Below are positions 13,671-21,060 of a DNA stretch of 28,013 nucleotides, piece by piece (positions within the stretch are counted from its first letter, which is position 1; every line of letters starts with the position of its first letter). The notes under the pieces were generated by a model, which saw nothing but the letters and a program-made list of their open reading frames with translations, made no database searches and had not been told where the DNA came from. The DNA lies in NCBI GenBank assembly GCA_937897645.1, contig CALCNV010000012.1:1-28013 (forward strand), read 5' to 3'. This DNA comes from an uncultured Lysobacteraceae bacterium. Lineage in GTDB: Bacteria; Pseudomonadota; Gammaproteobacteria; Xanthomonadales; Xanthomonadaceae. Position numbers and translations under genes: made by a program.

Positions 13671-14420
13671 TTACGGCATGTACATGCCGCCATTGACGTG
13701 CAGGGTTTCGCCGGTGATGTAGCTGGCCGACGGGCCGGCCAGGAAGGCAACGGCGCGGGCGATGTCAGCCGGCTCGCCCAGCCTGCCTAGGGCAATCTGC
13801 CCCACCAGCGCGTTCTTGGCGTCTTCAGGCATGGCACGGGTCATGTCGGTGTCGATGAAGCCCGGCGCGACCACGTTGACGGTGACGCCACGGCTGCCGA
13901 TTTCCTTGGCCAGTGATTTGGAGAACGCGATGATGCCAGCCTTGGCTGCCGCGTAGTTGGCCTGGCCCGCGTTGCCGGTGACGCCAATCACGGATGCGAT
14001 GTTGATGATGCGACCCTTGCGTGCCTTCATCATGCCGCGCATGACCGCCTTGGACGTGCGGTAGACGCTGCTGAGGTTGGTGTCGAGGATGGCCTGCCAA
14101 TCCTCGTCTTTCATGCGCATCAGCAGGTTGTCGCGGGTGATGCCGGCATTGTTGACGAGAATGGAAATGGCACCGAACTCTTTGCTGATCGCGTCGACCA
14201 ATCCTTCGACGGCCGCGGGATCAGTGACATTGAGTTCACGCCCGTGGCCGCCATGCGCGGACAGGCGCTCACCAATGGCCTGCGCACCGGCCGCAGAGGT
14301 AGCAGTGCCGATCACGGTCGCGCCCTGCGCAGCCAGTTCATCGGCAATCGCCGCACCGATGCCGCGGCTGGCGCCCGTGACCAGAACGACCTCGCCTTTC
14401 AATGTTTGCACGTTGCTCAT
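13671..14420 (-). CDS. fabG: 3-oxoacyl-ACP reductase FabG
   Basis: NADPH-dependent reduction of 3-oxoacyl-ACP, the first reductive step of the fatty acid cycle. The 249-residue short-chain dehydrogenase has the cofactor motif TGASRGIG (15-22), NNAG (90-93), Asn115 and the catalytic Ser143-Tyr156-Lys160 set (IASVIGVTG, NYAAAKAG). VNVVAPGFIDTDMT and YITGETLHVNGGMYMP end the protein. ATG 14420 is chosen because GGAA lies six bases upstream; ATGs at 14423 and 14432 are alternatives. The start region overlaps the fabD stop, indicating coupling. Confidence 0.95.
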   Translation of the reverse strand: MSNVQTLKGEVVLVTGASRGIGAAIADELAAQGATVIGTATSAAGAQAIGERLSAHGGHGRELNVTDPAAVEGLVDAISKEFGAISILVNNAGITRDNLLMRMKDEDWQAILDTNLSSVYRTSKAVMRGMMKARKGRIINIASVIGVTGNAGQANYAAAKAGIIAFSKSLAKEIGSRGVTVNVVAPGFIDTDMTRAMPEDAKNALVGQIALGRLGEPADIARAVAFLAGPSASYITGETLHVNGGMYMP

Positions 14421-15379
14421 CATGCTTTCCATTCTTCAAGTGCGGATTGGAAGTCGCCCACGGTCGCCAGTGATCGGGCTTCCAGTGATTTGTCGATGCG
14501 CTTGGCAAGGCCAGTCAGCACCTTGCCGGGACCGCATTCCGCGATGCGGGTGACGCCTTGGGCAGCCAGGGCTTGCACGCAATCCGTCCAGCGCACCGGC
14601 AGGTACAACTGCCGCACCAGTGCGTCGCGAATCGCATCGATATCGGCATGCACCTGCGCGTCGACATTCTGTACGACAGGCAGCGATGGCATGCGCCAGT
14701 CCATGCCGCGCATCGCTTCGGCAAGGCGGTTGGCGGCTTCGCGCATCAGCGGCGTATGCGAGGGAACGCTCACAGCCAGCTTGACCACCTTGCGTACGCC
14801 ACGCTCGTTCAACAGGACGATGGCGCGATCCACCGCCTCGGCATCGCCGCCGATCACGATCTGCCCGGGTGAGTTGTAGTTGGCTGGCACCACGACCTGG
14901 CTCCCCGAGGCCTCAGCGCAGACTTCTGCAACCAGCTCATCTTCTGCACCAATCACGGCAGCCATCGCGCCTACGCCCGCAGGTGCGGCGTCCTGCATCA
15001 ACTGTCCGCGCAGGCGCACCAGGTGCGCGCCATCGTGCAACGTGAGCGCGCCGGCCGCGACCAGCGCGGTGTATTCGCCCAGGCTATGGCCCGCCAGTCG
15101 CGACGGAAGCACGCCGCCCTGTTGCTGCCACGCGCGCCACACGGCAACGCCGGCCGCCAGCAACGCGGGCTGGGTGTATTCGGTGCGGTTGAGCATCTCC
15201 TCGGGGCCGCCCTGCGACAGCGCCCAGAGGTCGACGCCCGCGCCTTCGGACGCTTCGACGAAGGTGTCGCGGACCACCGCATGCATTTCGGAGAGTTCGG
15301 CCAGCATGGCGACCGATTGCGAGCCCTGTCCGGGAAACACGAAGGCGAGTTGCGAGGAAGTGTGCGGCGCTTGGGTCAC
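14420..15379 (-). CDS. fabD: Malonyl-CoA:ACP transacylase FabD
   Basis: Transfers malonyl from CoA to ACP, supplying extender units. The 319-residue product has FVFPGQGSQ near the N-terminus, the nucleophile Ser99 in GHSLGEYTALVAAG and His208 in VPSHTPLM. An Arg in VRLRGQLMQ contacts the malonyl carboxylate. The start is GTG at 15379, since no in-frame ATG precedes the conserved FVFPGQGSQ. GGAT lies a few bases upstream but is weak. It follows fabH after a 112-base gap containing a 7-bp stem-loop (15453-15476), and overlaps fabG at its end. Confidence 0.95.
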   Translation of the reverse strand: MTQAPHTSSQLAFVFPGQGSQSVAMLAELSEMHAVVRDTFVEASEGAGVDLWALSQGGPEEMLNRTEYTQPALLAAGVAVWRAWQQQGGVLPSRLAGHSLGEYTALVAAGALTLHDGAHLVRLRGQLMQDAAPAGVGAMAAVIGAEDELVAEVCAEASGSQVVVPANYNSPGQIVIGGDAEAVDRAIVLLNERGVRKVVKLAVSVPSHTPLMREAANRLAEAMRGMDWRMPSLPVVQNVDAQVHADIDAIRDALVRQLYLPVRWTDCVQALAAQGVTRIAECGPGKVLTGLAKRIDKSLEARSLATVGDFQSALEEWKA

Positions 15380-15452
15380 GCGTCATCCAGCCAATCAAAA
15401 CCAGCGGCGATGATACGGGCGAACCGGCGATATTGTCTGTACGACTGCGTAT

Positions 15453-15476
15453 GTCGGCGACTCGCGGTGCGCCGAC
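15453..15476. other. 7-bp stem-loop between fabH and fabD
   Basis: GTCGGCG and CGCCGAC are separated by 10 bases, about 20-40 bases beyond the fabH stop. No T-run is present. It may pause or stabilise within the operon; weak evidence only. Confidence 0.35.
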
Positions 15477-15491
15477 GATGACGCTCCTGGA

Positions 15492-16532
15492 TCAGTAGCG
15501 CAGCAGCGCCGAACCCCAGGTAAAGCCGCCGCCAAAGGCTTCCAGCAGCAGCAACTGGCCGCGCTGCACGCGACCCGAACGCACCGCTTCGTCCAGCGCC
15601 AGCGGCACCGAACCGGCCGAGGTGTTGCCGTGCTTGTCGACCGTCACGACCACGCTGTCCATCGACATTTCCAAGCGCTTGGCGGTGGCTTCGATGATGC
15701 GCAGGTTGGCCTGGTGCGGAATCAACCAGTCCAGGTCGTGCTTGGTGAGGCCGTTCGCTTCCAGGGTTTCATCGACCACGCCATCCAGTGCCTTGACGGC
15801 GTACTTGAAGACGTCGTTGCCCTTCATGTTGATGCGTGCGCCGCAGTTGGCCTCGTCGGGCTTGAAGCCCACGGATACGCCCACCGGATTCCACAACAAC
15901 TCCTTCTTGCTGCCGTCGGCATGCAGGTGCGTGCTGAGGATGCCGGTCTCGCTATCGGCCTTCAGCACGACCGCGCCCGCGCCGTCGCCGAACAGCACGC
16001 AGGTGGTGCGCTCGGTCCAGTCGACGATGCGGCTGAGGGTTTCGGCACCGATCACCAGCGCGGTCTTGACGTCGCCGGAGCGGATGAATTTATCGGCGAC
16101 GCCCAATGCATAGACGAAGCCGGAACACGCGGCGTTGACGTCCATCGCCATGCAGCCATTGGCGCCCAGGCGGGCCTGGATGAGGCAGGCGGTGGACGGG
16201 AAGATCAGGTCGGGCGTGGTAGTGCCGACCACGATCATGTCGATCTGCGAAGCATCGACGCCCGCGGCTTCCATGGCGCGCACGGCGGCGTGGTAACCGA
16301 GGTCACTGGTGGTCTCGCCCGCGGCGGCGATGTGGCGTTCGCGGATGCCGGTGCGGCTGCGGATCCATTCGTCGCTGGTGTCGACCTGCTTGGCCAGGTC
16401 TTCGTTGGTCAGCAGCTTCTCGGGCAGGTAGCTGCCGGTGCCGGCGATGCGCGCATAGATACGCTGATTCACAGCCTGCCCACTCGGAACCTGTCCGCCG
16501 GGAGCATCCCCGCTGGAATCTCGCTCGCTCAT
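15492..16532 (-). CDS. fabH: 3-oxoacyl-ACP synthase III (KAS III, FabH)
   Basis: Starts fatty acid synthesis by condensing acetyl-CoA (or another acyl-CoA) with malonyl-ACP. Catalytic residues from the ATG at 16532 are Cys136 (NAACSGFVYAL), His273 (LIPHQANLRI) and Asn303 (HGNTSAGSVP). GFKPDEANCGARINMKGNDV and EAFGGGFTWGSALLRY are also typical. The ATG at 16532 has GGAG six bases upstream. It gives an unusual extension of about 20 residues (SSGDAPGGQVPSG) before the conserved RIYARIAGTGSYLPEK. GTG at 16472 is an alternative start matching the family length, and ATG 16556 is a third candidate. Normally plsX lies upstream; here rpmF is directly upstream. Confidence 0.92.
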   Translation of the reverse strand: MSERDSSGDAPGGQVPSGQAVNQRIYARIAGTGSYLPEKLLTNEDLAKQVDTSDEWIRSRTGIRERHIAAAGETTSDLGYHAAVRAMEAAGVDASQIDMIVVGTTTPDLIFPSTACLIQARLGANGCMAMDVNAACSGFVYALGVADKFIRSGDVKTALVIGAETLSRIVDWTERTTCVLFGDGAGAVVLKADSETGILSTHLHADGSKKELLWNPVGVSVGFKPDEANCGARINMKGNDVFKYAVKALDGVVDETLEANGLTKHDLDWLIPHQANLRIIEATAKRLEMSMDSVVVTVDKHGNTSAGSVPLALDEAVRSGRVQRGQLLLLEAFGGGFTWGSALLRY

Positions 16533-16588
16533 GCCCGCTCCCGCTGCGCGGCCCATAGGCGGGCCGGAACCATCATCTCAAAGGCCGT

Positions 16589-16611
16589 GCGCCCAGCCCG
16601 GGGGCTGGCGC
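16589..16611. other. Stem-loop between rpmF and fabH
   Basis: GCGC-C-CAGCC pairs with GGCTG-GCGC (9 bp with a single bulged C) around a 4-nt loop, in the short gap after the rpmF stop. No T-run. Possibly an mRNA processing or stabilising element that separates rpmF from the fab genes. Confidence 0.4.
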
Positions 16612-16620
16612 ATGCCTGGA

Positions 16621-16818
16621 TCAATCTTCTTCGACGACCGAGTCGGCCTTGGTCGCGATCACTTTCTTGCCACGGTAGTAACCGTCGGCAGTGACGTGAT
16701 GGCGCAGGTGGGTCTCGCCGCTGGTCGGGTCGGTGGCCAGCTGCTTGGCGGTCAGGCTGTCGTGCGAACGACGCTGGCCACGGCGGGACGGGGTAACGCG
16801 GGATTTCTGGACTGCCAT
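16621..16818 (-). CDS. rpmF: 50S ribosomal protein L32
   Basis: Small basic protein of the large ribosomal subunit. The 65-residue product begins MAVQKSRVTPSRRGQRRSHD and has SGETHLRHHVTADGYYRGKKV, the standard L32 core. No zinc-binding cysteines are present, as in most proteobacterial L32. GGAG lies 8 bases before the ATG. It is cotranscribed after yceD, the arrangement found across proteobacteria, linking ribosome and membrane-lipid synthesis. Confidence 0.97.
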   Translation of the reverse strand: MAVQKSRVTPSRRGQRRSHDSLTAKQLATDPTSGETHLRHHVTADGYYRGKKVIATKADSVVEED

Positions 16819-16896
16819 GGTATTGCTCCGAACTTGATAACTGTATTGCTTGCGTGGTTAGTGCCGGCCGTGATGCGGATGACCGGTATTCGTGGA

Positions 16897-17406
16897 TCAG
16901 TTTTTCTTCAGTGAAGCCAGTCCCGCGAACGGGTTGGCTTGCGCCAATTCTTCTTCCGGTATGGGCCAGTCGCGTTCCACCGCGTCCGACTCCGGATTCA
17001 CCGGCACGGCGGGAACCGCCAGCACCAACTCATCCTCCACCAGGTCCAGCAAGCGCAGCATGCCGTCATCGGGCACCAGCAACGCTTCGTACTCTTCCGG
17101 CAGTGCCGCCTCGTCCGCTTCATCGCGAACCAGGCCCAGCCGTTGTTGCAGGTTTACCGGCAACACGAATCGCTGCAGGCTGCGCTGGCATTCCAGCGGC
17201 AACGCGGCATCGACGCGCAATTCCACGAATGACACCTTGAGCAGTGCGTCGCTATCGAACTGCAACGCGAAGCTGACTTCGCCTTCGGTATCGAACAACA
17301 GGCCCTGCAAGCGGGTGAATTCAGACAGCGGTGCACGCCCCTCGAAACTCCGCTTGGCTGCAACCATGCGCCAGACATCCAACATTTCGGGCACGTTCGC
17401 GGACAT
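16897..17406 (-). CDS. yceD: YceD/DUF177 family protein
   Basis: A conserved small protein next to rpmF in most bacteria. In plants its relative takes part in 23S rRNA accumulation, and the bacterial role is probably in ribosome assembly. The 169-residue product contains LECQRSLQRFVLPV around residue 73 and LVEDELVLAVPAVPV near 130, the family core. In many YceD proteins the first motif is CxRC; here the second Cys is Ser76. It ends NPFAGLASLKKN, typical. The ATG at 17406 has no Shine-Dalgarno, and a strong promoter ends only about 11 bases upstream. First gene of the fab superoperon. Confidence 0.88.
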   Translation of the reverse strand: MSANVPEMLDVWRMVAAKRSFEGRAPLSEFTRLQGLLFDTEGEVSFALQFDSDALLKVSFVELRVDAALPLECQRSLQRFVLPVNLQQRLGLVRDEADEAALPEEYEALLVPDDGMLRLLDLVEDELVLAVPAVPVNPESDAVERDWPIPEEELAQANPFAGLASLKKN

Positions 17407-17416
17407 AAGCCGCTGA

Positions 17417-17445
17417 ATTTTAAGGATGGCCGGACCTGCTGTCAA
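17417..17445 (-). promoter_or_regulatory. Near-consensus sigma-70 promoter of the yceD-rpmF-fab operon
   Basis: On the minus strand TTGACA (17445-17440), a 17-base spacer, then TAAAAT (17422-17417): a perfect -35, 5 of 6 in the -10 and ideal spacing. The expected start near 17409-17410 leaves only about 3-4 bases before the yceD ATG. Confidence 0.85.
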
Positions 17446-17471
17446 ACCCGCAACTCCCGCCAGTACTGGGT

Positions 17472-17500
17472 TTGCCGCCCGCAGCCGTGGCCGGCAGAAT
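17472..17500 (+). promoter_or_regulatory. Possible yceF promoter
   Basis: TTGCCG (17472-17477), a 17-base spacer and CAGAAT (17495-17500) give 4 of 6 matches in each box. Predicted start about 17507, upstream of the ATG at 17528 and consistent with that start choice. Weak. Confidence 0.33.
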
Positions 17501-17527
17501 GCCATGCCGTGCCCCCGTGGAACCCCA

Positions 17528-18097
17528 ATGCCGCTGATTCTGGCCTCCACCTCCCGCTACCGCCGCGAACTGCTGGAGCGGCTGCGGCTGCCTTTCCACG
17601 TCGCCCGACCCGAAGTGGACGAGACCCCCGTGCCCGGCGAAACCCCGCCAGCACTGGCCCAGCGCCTGGCGCGCGCCAAGGCGGCCGCCATCTCCACCCT
17701 GCAGCCGGAGGCCTGGGTGATCGGCTCCGACCAGGTCGCGGCACTGGATGACCAGCCGCTGGGCAAGCCCGGCACCCGCGAGAATGCCCTGGCCCAGCTC
17801 GGCGCCATGTCCGGGCGAGACATCCGCTTCCATACTGGGCTGTGCCTGATGCGCGGCGACGTCTGCATGCAGGCCATGGACACCACCACGGTGAGATTCC
17901 GTGCGCTCGACGCCGATGAGATCGGGCGCTATGTCGATGCCGAGCAACCGCTGGACTGTGCCGGCAGCTTCAAGAGCGAGGGCTTGGGCATCACCCTGTT
18001 CGAAGCGATTGACTCGCAGGACCCGACCGCGCTGGTCGGCCTGCCGTTGATCGCACTCTCGAACATGCTGCGTGAAGCCGGATTCGCCCTGCCCTAA
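17528..18097 (+). CDS. yceF: Maf-family nucleotide pyrophosphatase YceF (7-methyl-GTP type)
   Basis: House-cleaning nucleoside triphosphate pyrophosphatase; the YceF branch prefers 7-methyl-GTP. The 189-residue product starts MPLILASTSRYRRELLERL and has the Maf motifs STSRYRR, DETPVPGE, VIGSDQVAALD and GKPGTRENA. CAGSFKSEGLG is the form characteristic of YceF rather than of dTTP/UTP-type Maf. The divergent position next to yceD-rpmF is the same as in E. coli, supporting orthology. An upstream in-frame ATG at 17504 exists, but homology begins at 17528. It is convergent with the next gene, 21 bases away, with no visible terminator. Confidence 0.93.
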   Translation: MPLILASTSRYRRELLERLRLPFHVARPEVDETPVPGETPPALAQRLARAKAAAISTLQPEAWVIGSDQVAALDDQPLGKPGTRENALAQLGAMSGRDIRFHTGLCLMRGDVCMQAMDTTTVRFRALDADEIGRYVDAEQPLDCAGSFKSEGLGITLFEAIDSQDPTALVGLPLIALSNMLREAGFALP

Positions 18098-18118
18098 CCT
18101 TTCGCCCTCGCCACAGCA

Positions 18119-19957
18119 CTACCTGGTGATCTGAATGGGCTGCTCCGCCCACTCCTCCACGCTCCCATCACGACCGTGCAGGCGTAGCCCCAGCCAATGC
18201 CGACCCGGCTTTGCTGACGCCAGATCCACCGTGGCGCTGAAGCCTACATTCGGATGCTGCGGATCATTGGAGATTTTCCAGAACGCTTCCGTCCCGGGGC
18301 TGGGCTGGCCGTAATCGGCCGTGGCCACGACTTTTCCGTCCAGGAGCACTTCCACCGCGCTCACGCCTTCGCCATCCTTGAATGCCCAACCCGTCACCTG
18401 CAGTTGGCGATCTGCATCAGCACCGCTGGTTGGCGTATCAATCCACGCAAAGGCCGGTGTACTGCATGCACCCACGGCTTTGGTTGCCGGCAGCGCGAAC
18501 AACAGGAATCGCTGGCGCCCATGGTCCACGTTCACCACCCGCGGTGGTGGCAACGGACCCACGGTTTCGCAAAGCTGGTGGTAGTACGCGAGCAACGACT
18601 TGTATTGCACATCACTGCTGCCTACTACCAGCAGCGTCGGCGCGTCGCGACTGCCGTCGCTTCGAAGGCCCCAGAGTTCCAGCTGCGGCGCACGTCCGTG
18701 CTTGTGGTTGAGTGGGTGGTCGAGCACGGCGATGCGTGGATCTCCCAGTGCAAAACCCAACTCGGCACCGGATTTGAAGTTGTCGGCCAACAACCGCATG
18801 CCGGGTACTTTGGCTTGTTCCTCGCGCACCGCCGCGGCAAGTTCATCCCATCCCGCGAAATTGGCGTTGTAGAACTTCTCGGCCGCCAACTGTTCACGCC
18901 AGTGCGGGGTCGACTGCACCAGGTAATACCCCAGCACCAGCGCCAGGCCCAGGCCTGCAGTGATCCAGGTCGCCACGCGCCAGCCACGGGGCCATTCGCG
19001 CAACAGCACCGGCACCGCGATCAACAGCGGCAGATAGCCGGGCAAGGGCCAGTGGAAGCTGACACGCTCCACATCCGCGAAAAATCCAAGCATGAAAAAG
19101 CCCAGCGTGGATACGCCACCCAGCAAGCCGAAGTAGCGCCACTGCGCAGGCATGCCATGGTTGCGGCCAATGGCACGCACGAACACCTGCATGAGCGCAA
19201 AGAACAGCAGTGGCGTGACCAGCAAGGCCTGCACCACCAGGAACCACCAGCCGGTGGACTGGAACGACCAGGGGTGGCGATCCACCAGTTGGAAGCGCAG
19301 GCCGGCGTCTGCATTTTCAAGGTTCCACGAGATCAACGGCGCCCATGCCGCTACGCCCAGGGCCAACGCCACCCACACGCGCGGATCGCGCAGCACGCGT
19401 CGTCCTGCAGGCAACAGCAGCAATGCGATGAAGCCCACGCCGATCACGCCGATGAAGCGGTAGTGGCTCAACGCGCCCATCGCCAAACCTACGGCGAGTT
19501 CCGCCGCCGAAGCCGCATCCACTTCACGCAGCAGGCGCGCACCTGCGTCCAGGCACAGCACGGTGGCCAGGGCCATCGGTACGTCCGGCAAGGCCAGGAT
19601 GCCAAGGCTGCCCGCCAGCGGCATCAACACGGTCAGGCTGCCTGCCCGCCAGCCCGCGGCTTCGCCAAACCAGCGTCCGGCGATATGGCTCATCAACCAT
19701 GGCAGCAGCGCGGCCATCAGCAGGAAAGGAGCACGCAGGGCGAGTACATGGTCGCCACCGATCGCCGTGCCAAGCCGCGCAAGCCACGCCGTCAGCCCGG
19801 GCAGGTCGGAATAGGCGGCGGCGAGATGCTGCCCTTCCTGCCAATAGAAGGCTTCATCGACGAACAACGGCAGCCGCGCCGCGATCAGGATCTTGATCGA
19901 CGTCACCACTGACCACAGGATCAGGAAGGTGCGCTGCGCGCGTCTTTCATCTTGCAT
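18119..19957 (-). CDS. GT39/ArnT-like polytopic glycosyltransferase with C-terminal extracellular domain
   Basis: Probable inner-membrane glycosyltransferase using a polyprenyl-phosphate sugar donor and acting on the periplasmic side. The acceptor is unknown. From the ATG at 19957, the first loop has FVDEAFYW with Asp34-Glu35, the catalytic acidic pair of the GT-C/PMT fold, and LALPDVPM (Asp125) in the second. About ten hydrophobic helices follow to residue about 355. The C-terminal half is soluble. Its last 110 residues (FAWIDTPTSG, LQVTGWAFKDGEGVSAVEVL, GRHWLGLRLHGRDGSVEEW) resemble a beta-sandwich, Ig-like or carbohydrate-binding domain. The 5' end carries a duplicated 15-base unit (MQDER twice). 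ATG 19957 has AGGA 7 bases upstream; ATG 19972 is the alternative. Divergent from the MoxR gene. Confidence 0.82.
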   Translation of the reverse strand: MQDERRAQRTFLILWSVVTSIKILIAARLPLFVDEAFYWQEGQHLAAAYSDLPGLTAWLARLGTAIGGDHVLALRAPFLLMAALLPWLMSHIAGRWFGEAAGWRAGSLTVLMPLAGSLGILALPDVPMALATVLCLDAGARLLREVDAASAAELAVGLAMGALSHYRFIGVIGVGFIALLLLPAGRRVLRDPRVWVALALGVAAWAPLISWNLENADAGLRFQLVDRHPWSFQSTGWWFLVVQALLVTPLLFFALMQVFVRAIGRNHGMPAQWRYFGLLGGVSTLGFFMLGFFADVERVSFHWPLPGYLPLLIAVPVLLREWPRGWRVATWITAGLGLALVLGYYLVQSTPHWREQLAAEKFYNANFAGWDELAAAVREEQAKVPGMRLLADNFKSGAELGFALGDPRIAVLDHPLNHKHGRAPQLELWGLRSDGSRDAPTLLVVGSSDVQYKSLLAYYHQLCETVGPLPPPRVVNVDHGRQRFLLFALPATKAVGACSTPAFAWIDTPTSGADADRQLQVTGWAFKDGEGVSAVEVLLDGKVVATADYGQPSPGTEAFWKISNDPQHPNVGFSATVDLASAKPGRHWLGLRLHGRDGSVEEWAEQPIQITR

Positions 19958-20011
19958 TCTTTCGTCCTGCATATGCCGTTAGACTTCCATGAAAACCAAT
20001 CCGGGAACGCG

Positions 20012-20965
20012 ATGCTCGCCTCGACCACCCCCCGCAAAATGCTACCCGATGCGCTGCAGGAAGCCCTCAAGTCTGCACAACAGCAGGTGAACTCCCTGGT
20101 ATTGGGCAAGCCACACGAGGTGCGGCTGGCCTTCGTGGCACTGTTGGCGGGCGGACACATCCTGATCGAGGACTTGCCCGGGCTTGGGAAAACCACGCTG
20201 GCGCACGCGCTGGCAGCGACGCTTGGCCTGGGCTTCCAGCGCGTGCAGTTCACCTCGGATTTGTTGCCGGCCGATGTCCTGGGCGTGTCGGTCTACGACG
20301 CGCAGTCGCGGCAATTCCAGTTCCATCCCGGCCCGGTGTTCACCCACGTGCTGCTGGCCGACGAAATCAACCGCGCTCCGCCACGCACGCAGAGCGCGCT
20401 GCTGGAAGCCATGGCCGAACACCAGGTCACGCTGGACGGCATGACCCGCGCCTTGCCGGATCCGTTCTTCGTGCTGGCCACGCAGAACCCGGTGGACCTG
20501 TCGGGCACCTATCCTTTGCCGGATTCGCAACTTGATCGCTTCCTGCTGCGCCTGACCCTGGGTTACCCGAATGCGGAGGCGGAGCGCGCGCTGCTCGCTG
20601 GCACCGACCGCCGTGAACTGATTGCACAGGCCGGGCCACTGCTTTCCAGCGAAGACGTCCTCGCGCTGAGGCTGGCGGTGAACGAAGTGCATGCCAGCGA
20701 TGCGCTGGTGAACTACGTGCAGGCCTTGCTGGCCCGCAGCCGCCAGCATCCGGGCGTGCGCGTGGGCCTGTCGCCACGCGCGGGCATCGCCCTGCTGCGC
20801 GCATCGCGTGCGTACGCGCTGCTTCTAGGTCGCCAGCATGTATTGCCGGAAGACGTGCAGGCGCTGTTTGCGGCTGTTGCCGCGCACCGCTTGGTCGCGG
20901 AAGCGGAAGCGTCTTCGGTGCAGGCGCTGGCGAAGTCCATCCTGCATGCGGTGGCGGTGGATTGA
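20012..20965 (+). CDS. MoxR-family AAA+ ATPase
   Basis: Chaperone-like AAA+ ATPase thought to help assemble or activate partner proteins encoded with it. The 317-residue product has Walker A LPGLGKTTLA (Lys60), Walker B VLLADEINRAPPRTQSALLEAM (Asp116-Glu117), sensor 1 ATQNP (Asn159) and YPLPDSQLDRFLL. The C-terminal lid has GLSPRAGIALLRASRAYALL. GGGA lies six bases before the ATG at 20012. It is followed by a DUF58 gene and a transglutaminase-like gene, the usual MoxR-DUF58-TgpA arrangement. Substrate unknown. Confidence 0.93.
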   Translation: MLASTTPRKMLPDALQEALKSAQQQVNSLVLGKPHEVRLAFVALLAGGHILIEDLPGLGKTTLAHALAATLGLGFQRVQFTSDLLPADVLGVSVYDAQSRQFQFHPGPVFTHVLLADEINRAPPRTQSALLEAMAEHQVTLDGMTRALPDPFFVLATQNPVDLSGTYPLPDSQLDRFLLRLTLGYPNAEAERALLAGTDRRELIAQAGPLLSSEDVLALRLAVNEVHASDALVNYVQALLARSRQHPGVRVGLSPRAGIALLRASRAYALLLGRQHVLPEDVQALFAAVAAHRLVAEAEASSVQALAKSILHAVAVD

Positions 20966-21060
20966 GGCGCATCGGCTATCCGGCGCCATTCCGCACGGTT
21001 GCCAACCAGGAGTGCGCGCATCAATCGCGGCAGTACATTCTAAAGAATCCCACCTGACCC

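Noticed and set aside
18254..19912. 552-codon open frame on the plus strand opposite the glycosyltransferase
   Set aside because: Low-complexity Gln/Arg/His composition, no motifs; shadow of a well-supported membrane protein gene.
20966..21060. Short open stretch between moxR and the DUF58 gene
   Set aside because: No start codon with a ribosome site and no recognisable peptide; treated as plain intergenic sequence.
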